A DNA stretch of 64,000 nucleotides from Gammaproteobacteria bacterium (lineage in GTDB: Bacteria; Pseudomonadota; Gammaproteobacteria; Burkholderiales; Burkholderiaceae_C), in assembly GCA_018815325.1 (NCBI GenBank), contig JAHIYE010000020.1:434001-498000 (forward strand), given 5' to 3'. The notes under the pieces were generated by a model, which saw only the letters and a program-made list of their open reading frames with translations, ran no database searches and had not been told where the DNA came from. Shown here piece by piece: positions 48,138 to 57,500 of the stretch. Each line of letters begins with the position of its first letter. The stretch's first letter is position 1. A program made the position numbers and the translations under genes.

Positions 48138-48310
48138 TGGCACCCCGTGGCAAGCCGCAAGGTCTGCTGCTTGAACTTACAGTTTCGGTCCCTGGGCAGA
48201 ATCGTATCAAGGACCGGCGGGCCACCATCAGGTCATGCCAGTGTGGTGCACTCACTGAGTGGGCCAGATGCCAGTATGACCATCCCAAAAATCATACCGC
48301 TGCAACATCG
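48138..48310. other. Intergenic stretch, nothing recognised
   Basis: This is the first part of a gap of about 540 bases between the ABC transporter and the AraC-family gene. I see no gene here; promoters for the transporter on the minus strand should lie within it. Confidence 0.4.
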
Positions 48311-48463
48311 GATAGGTATCAGAAGGGGATGCGATGCTTTGAGGTCAATGTGCTCCGGCAGTTGGGCGAACACCCGGTGGCAGAGACAGAGACCCCCGAA
48401 CTGGTGGTGATGCTCAAGACCCTGGAAGCACGAGGCATGAATGATCTGGCCAGCTTGCGCATC
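48311..48463 (+). pseudogene. Fragment of a P4-type tyrosine recombinase
   Basis: The translation gives FEVNVLRQLGEHPVAE, then TETPELVVMLKTLEARGMND. This matches the core-binding region of P4-like integrases (typically VFPxLGxRPIAEITxPELLxxLRxIEARG). Neither the N-terminal DUF4102-type part nor the catalytic R-H-R-Y domain is visible nearby, so this is a relic. It lies about 2 kb from the tRNA cluster, a usual target of such integrases, and 210 bases upstream of the AraC-family gene. Confidence 0.6.
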
Positions 48464-48675
48464 TGGAAAATATCAGACTCATCAGGGGGGAGGTTTCGAT
48501 GCGGAAAATGCTCTGAATTCATTGCAGATCAGTATCCCGGATGGCACAGTCAGAACCATCTGCTTGTTCGCTTAGACTCAAAGTATGAACGATTCAGACC
48601 TTACTCCAGGTGCGCGTCGAACAATGCCGCGACGACGGGGTTGATTGATGCAGTATCCATAGCCTGCGATAGCCA
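48464..48675. other. AT-rich leader before the AraC-family gene
   Basis: No gene is recognised in this 212-base stretch. Composition is more AT-rich than the rest of the region, like the gene that follows. It presumably carries that gene's promoter, but I could not pick one out with confidence. Confidence 0.3.
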
Positions 48676-49650
48676 ATGAGTAAGAAACAACTGCTACTGC
48701 AAACCATACCGCTATCGGATGCCTCTGAACAGGCGTCCGCACAAAACTGGTTGCCACTGGACATCAACCAGATATCAGCGGGTAATTACCAGGGGCACAT
48801 GCGTGTGGTTGAGCACGCTGACGTCAGCGTCTATTTCGAAAAGCAAAATTGTACGGTCCATAAGCGTGGTGTTACGGATGAGAAGAATTGCACCATCTCG
48901 TTTTTTCGAACCCGGCAGCCCCAGACCCGGTTTTCCGAATACAGCCCTGCCGATAACTCATTATTCTTCCTGCCGAGTAGCACCGAGTTTGATATTTATG
49001 TTCCCGGCAGTGCTGAGACGGTCTATTTCCGGATCGATCAATCACGCCTGCTGGAGAAGGCAAGAGCCATAGACCCCTCGCGTTGGGAGAGCTCCCCCAC
49101 AGGCCTTCAAATTCTGGATGCGATCGATCGAAGATCGCTGGATGCGTTTACCGACGAGATCTATTCGCTCCCGCATTTCACAAAAAATTCAGTGGGTAAC
49201 GATCATCATGGTCCGTTGGCAAGAACCATGATGGACCAGGTATTGATGGCCTTGAATTCTTCATGCCCCAACAGCCCAGATACCCACCCTGAATTATCAA
49301 TTCGCCGTCGCGCGAGAGATATCGTGAACCGGGTGACCGAGTACATCAATGCCGAATTTGATCAAATCAGATGTCCGACCATCAGTGACATCTGTTATGA
49401 ACTGAAGATATCCGAACGGGCCTTGCAATACGGTTTCAAAAAGATATTGCAACTCTCACCCAATACCTATCTTCGCTATCACAGACTCAATCGTGCACGC
49501 GCACAACTTAGCCGCCCAGCCAGTACAGATGTATCTGTGACCGCTATCGCCACGCACTGGCATTTCTGGCATCTGGGGCGGTTCTCCCGCGACTACCTGA
49601 GTCTATTCAGTGAACTGCCGTCCACCACGCTGCGGCGAGCTCTCGGCTAA
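48676..49650 (+). CDS. AraC-family transcriptional regulator
   Basis: A 324-residue regulator with an N-terminal sensing region and a C-terminal AraC helix-turn-helix domain (about 225-322). The second-helix region contains PTISDICYELKISERALQYGFKK, and the conserved tail follows as LSPNTYLRYHRLNRARAQL. The typical second HTH signature WHFWHLGRFSRDYLSLF is intact. The N-terminal part (FFRTRQPQTRFSEYSPADNS) has no family I can name. Its codon use is more AT-rich than neighbours and an integrase fragment lies just upstream, so it was probably acquired. It is the only regulator near the secretin operon, 275 bases upstream of its first gene, and is a good candidate to control it (inference). Confidence 0.88.
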   Translation: MSKKQLLLQTIPLSDASEQASAQNWLPLDINQISAGNYQGHMRVVEHADVSVYFEKQNCTVHKRGVTDEKNCTISFFRTRQPQTRFSEYSPADNSLFFLPSSTEFDIYVPGSAETVYFRIDQSRLLEKARAIDPSRWESSPTGLQILDAIDRRSLDAFTDEIYSLPHFTKNSVGNDHHGPLARTMMDQVLMALNSSCPNSPDTHPELSIRRRARDIVNRVTEYINAEFDQIRCPTISDICYELKISERALQYGFKKILQLSPNTYLRYHRLNRARAQLSRPASTDVSVTAIATHWHFWHLGRFSRDYLSLFSELPSTTLRRALG

Positions 49651-49719
49651 TTTCTCTTTTTGCGGAAATGGGATAGTGGGCGCACTCACTTTTGGATAAC
49701 CTCGCCGCACAAGGGCTGA

Positions 49720-49731
49720 GAACCCGGGTTC
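49720..49731. promoter_or_regulatory. 12-base perfect palindrome upstream of the secretin operon
   Basis: GAACCCGGGTTC lies between the AraC-family gene and the operon. It could be an operator half-site pair or chance; no factor can be named. Confidence 0.3.
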
Positions 49732-49774
49732 CCATGGAACTCGATCTCAGCTGACTGCAACAACGAGGGGAAGC

Positions 49775-49897
49775 ATGAGTCGAGTAGCGCGCGTCCATAC
49801 AGAGTCATCTGGTGAGTGGGTTTCGTCGCGAGCTTTTGCAAGCCTTGCGGATGCCATTTCGTGCCTTGCCGCTGCGTACTGCTGCTGGCGCCCCTGA
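49775..49897 (+). CDS. Possible 40-codon leader ORF
   Basis: An ATG with a strong ribosome-binding site (GAGGGG, 4 bases upstream) opens a 40-codon frame ending in a Cys/Ala-rich stretch (SCLAAAYCCWRP). It stops 27 bases before the start of the large cysteine-rich protein. It could be a short leader peptide that tunes the operon or a small protein of its own. There is no independent support beyond the start signal, so I rate it low. Confidence 0.3.
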   Translation: MSRVARVHTESSGEWVSSRAFASLADAISCLAAAYCCWRP

Positions 49898-49924
49898 CTA
49901 ACTACCCCTCCACAAGGCCTCTAC

Positions 49925-52564
49925 ATGACCTCAATCTACAGTCGCTATCTTCGTCCGCACTATCAGTTGCCCTTGCTGCTGATATTCCTGGCACTGGCCA
50001 TTTTCTCCAGGGCCGTGATTGCGCAGACGGCCGCCAGTGGGACACTCCAGATCGCACCGATCACAACTGGCATTCAGCAGCCAGCAGCGACGGGCACGGT
50101 CACGCCTGGCTCCTTCCACTTTGACAGCAGCAAAGTAACGCTCACACCGTCCAAGGTGCCAAACACGGGCAACGGTGGCAAGCTGGTAGTTGAATCAGGC
50201 GCAAATCCGGACATGAAATTCGAGCCAAAGTATGGCGTTTATGGCCCCCGGGGCGAATCCCGGCCGCTTTGTGGCGGCATGGTGGATGGCAAGCTTCAGG
50301 CACCCTGCACAGGCAAGGTCGCCGTATTTGAGTCCGATGCGGTGGGCAAGTGCTCACCCGGCAGCTTCTTTGATGTGGGCACCTGGAGTTGCTATTCCTG
50401 CCCGCCCGGCTTTAAACGTTCGTTGACGGCCGTTACCGGCGAACGCGCCTGCCAGAAACAGGACAGCAGCGTTCAGGGGAAGCTCACGAATGCTACTTTG
50501 CGTGGAACGGCGTGTCCCAAAGGCAGCTTCTTTGATCCCACCCGCAGCGGTGAATGCTGGAGCTGCCCTGAGGGCTACAACCGTTCAGCCGCGCCCGTCG
50601 AATGGAAGGATGCCTGCGTCAAGCCAGCCGCAGAAAAATTCGCGCCCACCACGAAAAAAGGCAGCGCCACGGGGTTGCTGAAAGCAAATTGTCCAGGCGG
50701 ACAGTTTGCGAAAGCGGGCAGCTGTTATGCCTGCCCCGCAGGCTACAACCGCACGCTCCACGCCATGACGAGCGACAAAGCCTGCTCCCAGCTGGTCAAG
50801 CTCGAGAAGTCGAAAGCCACACTGATCAAACAGGCCATTTGCGAGCCGGGCGAGATCCGGGACAAACTCAGGGACCCGAAGCATGGTGGCGAATGCTGGA
50901 CCTGTCCTACCGCAGCAACACGCACCGTCTACCCCATCAATGGGCGTCAAGCTTGCCAGATTGGAGGCAACTTCAAGTACGCCCAGGCAACCCAAACCAG
51001 TGCGCTGAGTTGTCCGGCTGGGCAAATGTTTGATCTGGTCAACAGCAAAAACCCCAAAGTGCAGGCGTTGATTCGCAAGCAGGGCGGCAGCTTCCCGGCC
51101 AATCTGGGCAGTAGCGGTGGTGGCAGCTGCTGGTCATGCCCTGCGGGTTACCGCCGCACGGCCTTTGCGGCCTGGAACCCTGGCGCATGTGAGTCCATCG
51201 GGACGGAGTGGCGCTCTGCCACCTACACCCAGCCGGGGCTGTTTGGTCTGGACGGTGCGGAAGAGGTCGTCAAGGAAATCCTTACCAAGCGCCCCGAGCT
51301 GATCATCGAGATTGCCAAGAGTATTGCCCCCGGTCTGAAGATGAGCGCTGCTGATGTCATCCGGGATACCTGGAGTGAAATCGCCACTCACCCCGAGGAC
51401 AGTGGCGTACTTAAAACCGCCGTGTACTCGCGCCTGCAGGCTGCAGCGGCTGAGCCAGCCAAGGCCAGTGCGGCGGAGAAGCGCTTGCTGGCCAGCTTCT
51501 CCGAGGCCATGATGCGTTTTCGCGAGTTCCTGGCTCAGGAGGCACTCAATGCGGGCGAGGCCTGGCAACAAGTCAAGCTGTACAAGAAGGCACAAAGCCG
51601 CACCGTGATGCAAGGGGATGCCTCCGTATTGTTCACCGACCTGCCGGATTTTGAAGACATCACGGCATCTGCGGTGCTGGGAGGCCTGGCCACAGGAACG
51701 GGGCTCAGTGCCCTGGCCGTGACGGGCATCATGAAAACTGTGACACGTGATCTCATCTTCCCATACCGTAGTCGTGCGGTTGCAAAAAAAGCGTCGACCG
51801 AGGCGGCTAAAAAACTGGCGGGTGCAGTTGGAAAAGCTGCGGGGAAGGTGGCGGTGGAAGGGGCGACCAAAACCGGATCGGCGATGATCAAAATCGCCAT
51901 GAGTGGCGGAGCCGCCATCCTGATCGAGGTGGTGAGCGAACTGGTGGTCATTTCTGTAGACAAGGCCTTGCAGGAGGCCAATCTGATCCCGAGTTTGAAA
52001 GCCAAGCTGGCGACTGCCCGACAAAAAGTCGACGTTGCCCGCCTGCTGGCGACCAGCGCCGGCAGCAGCGAACTGGATGCTCAGTGGGCCACCATGATGG
52101 GCGAGGCAAGGTTGCCGAAAGACAAGAATGCCATTGCTCAAAAAGTACAGGCTGCCAGTGCCGCAACCCAGGCAATCAGTGCGAGCAAGGCATCCGAGAA
52201 GGCTGCTGCAACTGTAGCTTCAGTTCCAACATTTGCGATTGCCTCAGTGGGCATGGGTGGCTTGTGCCTTGATGAAAGCGGTGCTGCCGCTGTCATGAAA
52301 CCCTGCGCTGCAGTCGGAAAGAATTGGAGTGTCGGTGCTGGCAAAACGCTTCACTCAGCTGCTAGCAGCAAGTGTTTGGTTGCAGGCAGTCCCGTTAGTC
52401 TGGGTCCATGCCCGGCAACCCCCACGCCATTGCATCAATGGAGGCTGGTCGGGCAAGCCATTAGCGCCGGTACGGGCCTCTGTCTGGAAGGCCGCGGGGC
52501 CGCTCTTGCGATGGCGCCATGCAATCCCAGGATGCCGATGCAGCTTTGGAAAGCTGTGCAGTAG
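49925..52564 (+). CDS. Cysteine-rich secreted protein with ricin-B-like C-terminus
   Basis: An 879-residue protein with a signal peptide (hydrophobic 15-33, cut near AVIAQTAA). Residues 143-422 hold five modules of four cysteines each: 143/156/159/176, 197/211/214/231, 256/267/270/287, 306/324/327/344 and 363/402/405/422. Each has C-x2-C followed by exactly 16 residues and the last Cys, usually with CPxGYxR inside. Residues 430-760 are mainly helical and Ala-rich, with two hydrophobic stretches (583-605, 656-678). The C-terminus (770-879) has three cysteine pairs and W motifs (HQW, QLW) as in ricin-type lectins. No named family covers the whole protein. It is the first gene of the secretin operon. 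Confidence 0.85.
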   Translation: MTSIYSRYLRPHYQLPLLLIFLALAIFSRAVIAQTAASGTLQIAPITTGIQQPAATGTVTPGSFHFDSSKVTLTPSKVPNTGNGGKLVVESGANPDMKFEPKYGVYGPRGESRPLCGGMVDGKLQAPCTGKVAVFESDAVGKCSPGSFFDVGTWSCYSCPPGFKRSLTAVTGERACQKQDSSVQGKLTNATLRGTACPKGSFFDPTRSGECWSCPEGYNRSAAPVEWKDACVKPAAEKFAPTTKKGSATGLLKANCPGGQFAKAGSCYACPAGYNRTLHAMTSDKACSQLVKLEKSKATLIKQAICEPGEIRDKLRDPKHGGECWTCPTAATRTVYPINGRQACQIGGNFKYAQATQTSALSCPAGQMFDLVNSKNPKVQALIRKQGGSFPANLGSSGGGSCWSCPAGYRRTAFAAWNPGACESIGTEWRSATYTQPGLFGLDGAEEVVKEILTKRPELIIEIAKSIAPGLKMSAADVIRDTWSEIATHPEDSGVLKTAVYSRLQAAAAEPAKASAAEKRLLASFSEAMMRFREFLAQEALNAGEAWQQVKLYKKAQSRTVMQGDASVLFTDLPDFEDITASAVLGGLATGTGLSALAVTGIMKTVTRDLIFPYRSRAVAKKASTEAAKKLAGAVGKAAGKVAVEGATKTGSAMIKIAMSGGAAILIEVVSELVVISVDKALQEANLIPSLKAKLATARQKVDVARLLATSAGSSELDAQWATMMGEARLPKDKNAIAQKVQAASAATQAISASKASEKAAATVASVPTFAIASVGMGGLCLDESGAAAVMKPCAAVGKNWSVGAGKTLHSAASSKCLVAGSPVSLGPCPATPTPLHQWRLVGQAISAGTGLCLEGRGAALAMAPCNPRMPMQLWKAVQ

Positions 52565-52634
52565 TAGTACTCACGTATCCAGCAATGACAGCGGCATATC
52601 TGCCATGCCGCTTCCCTTTCTTCAGAAAAAATCC

Positions 52635-54563
52635 ATGAAGCTTTTGAACACTGCCCCGCGTCCGCAACCCCTCTCATCTGTCGCTGTGCTCTTGCTGGCA
52701 CTCACGACTCTGGGTATGACTGGCTGCGCCACCATGGATGGCATGGGCAGCAATAGCAACACCAATCCCCTGGCCGCAAGCCAGCCGGACACGCATCTGT
52801 TCGATGCCATCCCCAAGGACAAGCTCAACACGGCTTCCCGACAGTTGGCTGCCGAGGGACTCAAAGCACTGGATGCCAAAGACTATCGCAAGGCGTCGGA
52901 TATTTTCAACCTCGCGGTGAAGACCGACATGACCAACTCCTACCTGCATTTTCTCAATGCGGTGGCCTATCAGATGCGTGGCATGACCGGGGAGAGTGGC
53001 CTGTTGCCATTGGCAGAACAGGGTTACCAGATGGCGGTGCAGTTTGACAATTCAAACTGGCTAGCTCGTTACTATGCGGGTCTGCTGGCCATGAACCAGC
53101 GCAACTGGAGTGCGGCTCAAAGCAAGCTTGTCGAAGCAGCCATCTATGCTGGAAAGCAGCCGGACCTGCTTTATGACCTGGCGGTCGCTTCCTATTACAA
53201 CCATGACCCGAAAACTGCGGCTGCCGCACTTGCCGGTCTGCGCGAACTGCAAGGGGGGAAAGCGGATGACCCGCGTGTGCTTCGTGCATCCGCCATCGTT
53301 GCCGCTGCACTGGACCAGAAGGCCGATGCACAAAACTTCCTGGATCAATTGCGTGCAGCCACGCACAACAAGAAGGATGTCGCTTCGGCGGCCGAGCGTA
53401 TCGATTCCTGGTCGGCGACCTACCAGAGAAGTGGTTTCATCAAGACCCAGTTTCCGGGAGGCGACGCGGGAGGATTTCCGCAGGCAACGGACGATCAGTC
53501 GCAAGACCAGTTGGTCTATCCCGTCCAGAATGAAACTGCCGAGCAGTCAAACGATGCAGCAGCCAGTGCTGATTTCGTCGAGAAGCAAATGGTGGTCGTG
53601 GATGTGGTCATTCTCAGTACCGAGGAAGACAACACCCATTCGATGGGCGTCAATTTGCTCGACGGATTGAAACTGCAGTTTGGCAATTCGTCGACCCTGA
53701 CACCAGGGTATTCGGATACCGGGACCTATAGTAGAGATTTGATCACCCCGGCCAACTCGACGGCGACCAGCGTTGTGACACGCCAGATCAATATGCCGGC
53801 AGTGACTTACTCGCTCAATATTGCGAATGCCAACGCCAAAAGAAATGAAGTTCTCGCTCGCCCCACACTGGTTGCCCTGGGTAATCAGACCTCGAACTTC
53901 TTTTCAGGTGTGGACGTCAATGCAGCGGCGGTGTCCAATGGACAGGGCAGCGCGGTACAAATCCAGAAGGAGGTCGGCGTCAAGCTGGCTGTGACGCCGG
54001 AATTTCTGCCAAGAAGTCTCATCAAGCTCAATATCGCTGCGGAACGCACCTTCCTCGCGATACCCAGCACCTCGGTGAAGTTCGACTTCCGACTCGATAC
54101 CACCAAAACCACGGTCAATGCCAACGTCGTCATGAAGTTTGGAGAGACCCTGATTCTTTCCGGCTTGTCCGAGCGGGATCAGTCCCGGGACCGGGATGGT
54201 GTGCCTGTGCTGCAGGACATCCCCATCGTCCAGTATCTCTTCTCGCGCAACGTAACCCGCGACTACTACAAATCGGTCCTGATCCTGCTCACGCCACGCC
54301 GTGCCCAGTACACCAACCGTTCGCAGGAGGATGTGGCTGCAGACAGGGCTAACCTGTCGCCCTCCGATCTGGCGTTGGCGGAATTCGAGGACAAGTACCG
54401 TCCCTGGTTCAAGCCGATTCCCAACGTGGGTGAAATCGTCCACAAGCTGGAGCGCAGTTCCCTTTTTCGTGAATTCCAGACCGGCGATCTTGGCGGTTCA
54501 TGGCAACGTATCACCGACCATGGTGAACGCCTGAAAACCGCCATGGGCTTCCTGTTTTACTGA
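52635..54563 (+). CDS. TPR lipoprotein with C-terminal secretin domain
   Basis: A 642-residue outer-membrane lipoprotein. The lipobox GMTGC places the acyl cysteine at residue 31. Residues 64-255 form TPR-like helices (AAEGLKALDAKDYRKASDIF, then AQSKLVEAAIYAG). After a Gln/Asp-rich linker comes a secretin domain (about 315-553). Its signature is VPVLQDIPIVQYLFS, followed by VLILLTPRRA. The N0/N1/N2 ring domains usual for GspD, PilQ or YscC are not seen; the TPR part seems to take their place. It starts 70 bases after the cysteine-rich protein gene, and its stop overlaps the next start (TGATG). The true start is the ATG at 52635. Confidence 0.9.
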   Translation: MKLLNTAPRPQPLSSVAVLLLALTTLGMTGCATMDGMGSNSNTNPLAASQPDTHLFDAIPKDKLNTASRQLAAEGLKALDAKDYRKASDIFNLAVKTDMTNSYLHFLNAVAYQMRGMTGESGLLPLAEQGYQMAVQFDNSNWLARYYAGLLAMNQRNWSAAQSKLVEAAIYAGKQPDLLYDLAVASYYNHDPKTAAAALAGLRELQGGKADDPRVLRASAIVAAALDQKADAQNFLDQLRAATHNKKDVASAAERIDSWSATYQRSGFIKTQFPGGDAGGFPQATDDQSQDQLVYPVQNETAEQSNDAAASADFVEKQMVVVDVVILSTEEDNTHSMGVNLLDGLKLQFGNSSTLTPGYSDTGTYSRDLITPANSTATSVVTRQINMPAVTYSLNIANANAKRNEVLARPTLVALGNQTSNFFSGVDVNAAAVSNGQGSAVQIQKEVGVKLAVTPEFLPRSLIKLNIAAERTFLAIPSTSVKFDFRLDTTKTTVNANVVMKFGETLILSGLSERDQSRDRDGVPVLQDIPIVQYLFSRNVTRDYYKSVLILLTPRRAQYTNRSQEDVAADRANLSPSDLALAEFEDKYRPWFKPIPNVGEIVHKLERSSLFREFQTGDLGGSWQRITDHGERLKTAMGFLFY

Positions 54564-57500
54564 TGAGCTTGAAGCGCGCTGCACTGCTTCTTTTCATGGC
54601 GGCCATCAGTGTCGCCACATCCTTTGGCGCCCGGACGGCCATCGCGGCTTCGGCACCCAAGCCAGTGGAGACGATGCCCTGGATCCAGTTGCCTGGCCAG
54701 GCAGATGACCTTGACGTTGCAACAGACGGCACCGTATTCGCCGTCGATTCACAAGGGCGTGTCTGGCTGCGTCCCCCGGGTGCTGAACCCTCATGGCGCA
54801 AGCTTCCTGGAACTTTTCGACGGATCTCGGTGGCGAGTAACAAGCTGGCCTGGGCCGTGAACGGGCAAGGTGAACTCTATCGTTACAACGGAACCTGGTG
54901 GCGCTCATCGAAAGCCCGTTTCCCGGTCAAGGCGATGGATGTTGGCGTATCCGGCAGTGGTGTGGCCTATGCCATCAGTATTGACGGCGAGCTGTTCGCC
55001 TTGGATGCGAAACGCGGTGCGCTCGCGATGGCCGGAGCCCCGCCCAAGCTGCAACGCGTCGCCGTGGACGAGCGCAACCAGGTTTGGGTCGTGGCCGGCG
55101 ATGAGCGGCTGCACCGTTTCGATGGCAAGCGCTGGTCAACATTTGACTCGATTCGTGCACGTGACCTTGGCGCAGGCAATGGCGGCCTCTGGGTTATCGG
55201 CGCAGACGATGAACTGCTGTCACTGAACCCTGATGGAAAACTGTTGCGTCGTGTTGCCGCTCACGCAGCTGCCGCCGTTGCGGTCGCGCCAGGCGGACTG
55301 CCCTGGATCGCCACCGCAGACGGTCATATCTATGCCAACAATCCGGACACCGGCGGGAACACCGCACCTGCGGTAGTTGAGCACGAGCAGGTGTTTACCC
55401 AATTGATCAACTGGCAGCCGGTCAGCGGCAGCGCCCGGCAATTGGCGATTTCAGCCAAAGGCGCCGTACTGGCACTCGGTGAGACTGGCGTAGTCTGGCA
55501 ATGGAAGAGCCGCAATAACTGGGGCCGGCTGCCAGGCAGCTTCTCGCGGATTGCGCTGGATAACGAGAACACGCCCTGGGGCATCGACAGCAGCGGAAAA
55601 ATCCTGCGTTTTCAGGGGACCTTCTGGACGGAACAGCCGGATCGCGCGCGTGACATTGCGACCGGTGCCGATGGCAGCGTGTGGATTTTGCCCCCTGAAG
55701 GCGCGCCAGCCCGCTGGATGGCCAGCAGCAGGGAGTGGCAGCAACTGAAAACTGCTCCCGCGGGAAAGACACAGCGCATCGCCGTCACGCCGGACGGCAG
55801 GCCATGGGTTATCAATGACGATGGCAAGGTCTTGCGCTATGACGGTAAACGCTGGATTGACCTGCCCTCCAGCGAGGCGACCAGCATTGGGATAGGCCCG
55901 GAAGGCACGGTTTTCATCACCACCACCGACCAGCGCCTGCAGCGTTGGGACAGCAGCGGACGGCGCTGGGAAAAACTCAACGGTGAGGCCGCATCGGTGG
56001 CCGTAGGGCCGGGCGGGAAGCCTTGGGTGACGACCACCGCATTCCGCATCCTGGCGTCTGCCTTCTTTGATGAATTGCCAGACAGCCGGGTCGATACCGT
56101 TTCGGTCGCCGCCGCCAGCGCGGCAGCGAACACCGGCAGCCGTGTCGGCTCAGGAACGACGGCAAGCGCCAGCGTGGTGGGCCAGCCCAGCGCCGGTGGC
56201 GGCCCCGCCCAGGGGCGGCCTGATGCGCCTCTGCAATACCGCTTGTTGCCCGGCGCGGCACGCGATATCGCCATCGGTGCGGATGGCAGTGTCTATATCG
56301 TGACGTTCGATGGAGGGTTGGCGCGCTGGAGCAATGGACGAAACGCTTTCATCAGCTTCGAAGGACAGTTCACGCGTATCGCGGTCACACCCGATGGCAA
56401 GCCCTGGGGCATCACGACCAAGGGAGAAGTGTTCCGCAACGATGGCACGCTTTGGCGCCTGGTGCGAAATATTGTGGCCCAGGACATTGCCATCGCCTAC
56501 AACGGGACGGTGATGGTCGCCGACGCACAGAGCGCCATCCAGAAGTACGACCCTGCCAGCGGCCTTTTCAACCGTATCGCCGGCGAAGGCGATGCACCAC
56601 CGCCGACCGGTGTACGCCTTGCCCTGAATCCCAAGGGCGAGCCCTGGACCCTTGATGCCAACGGCTACGTCTCACGCTGCGACCGCAGCCCTTGTGAACG
56701 CTTGCCCGCCCGGGCACGAGACATCGGTATCGGCCCCGAAGGCAGTGTCATCATTCTGGATACTGGCCGCATCCTGCGCCGATGGAACGAATCGGCCCAT
56801 GAATTCCAGCGCATGGACAGCATTGCCGACCCGGTGGATGCTTTGGCCGTCGGACCCCGGGGGAAACCCTGGCTGCTCAGCATCAGCTCACAGGTATGGG
56901 CATCCGAGTTCTTCCCCCGTGACGAAAGCCGGGATGGTGTCGAGGCGGCGGCAACGGCGGCGACAAGCAGTGCGGCACAGGGCACAAGTACGGCCTCACC
57001 GCCGGTGTTTACTTTCCTGCTCAACATGCCCTTTGATCAAGTCAGTCTGCCCGCAGGTTTTACGTCAAGTACCTTCCCGAAGCCACTCATGGCCATCAGC
57101 ACCAATGGCAGCATCGTTGTTCTGGACTCCGCCTTCAAGTTCTGGAATTACAACGAAAGTACAAAACAGTTCGTCATGGATGGCACGCCGCCATCCTTGT
57201 CTGCGCTTTTGTCTGGCGATGATGTCCGCAGCTTTGTGATTGGCAAGGATGGAACCTACTGGGTCACCAACACTGGGTCCCAACTTTCGCCTGCTGCGTA
57301 TCGCCGCCAGGGAAGTCAGTGGGTCAGCGTTTCAGGTCTTTCAGATTGTGCAGTGGCCTCCTGTACCAATGCCGCGATGACACTCGCAGTCGGCAAAGAC
57401 GGCACGGTATATGCCACCAGCACGGGTGGGAAGCTCTACCGCTACGACACGGCGCTCAAGCGTTTCGTCGCCTTGGGGCTTGCATTGCCCAGTGGTGCTT

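Noticed and set aside
51134-52141. 335-codon minus-strand frame opposite the cysteine-rich protein
   Set aside because: No motifs; the plus-strand gene has a signal peptide, regular modules and a consistent frame.
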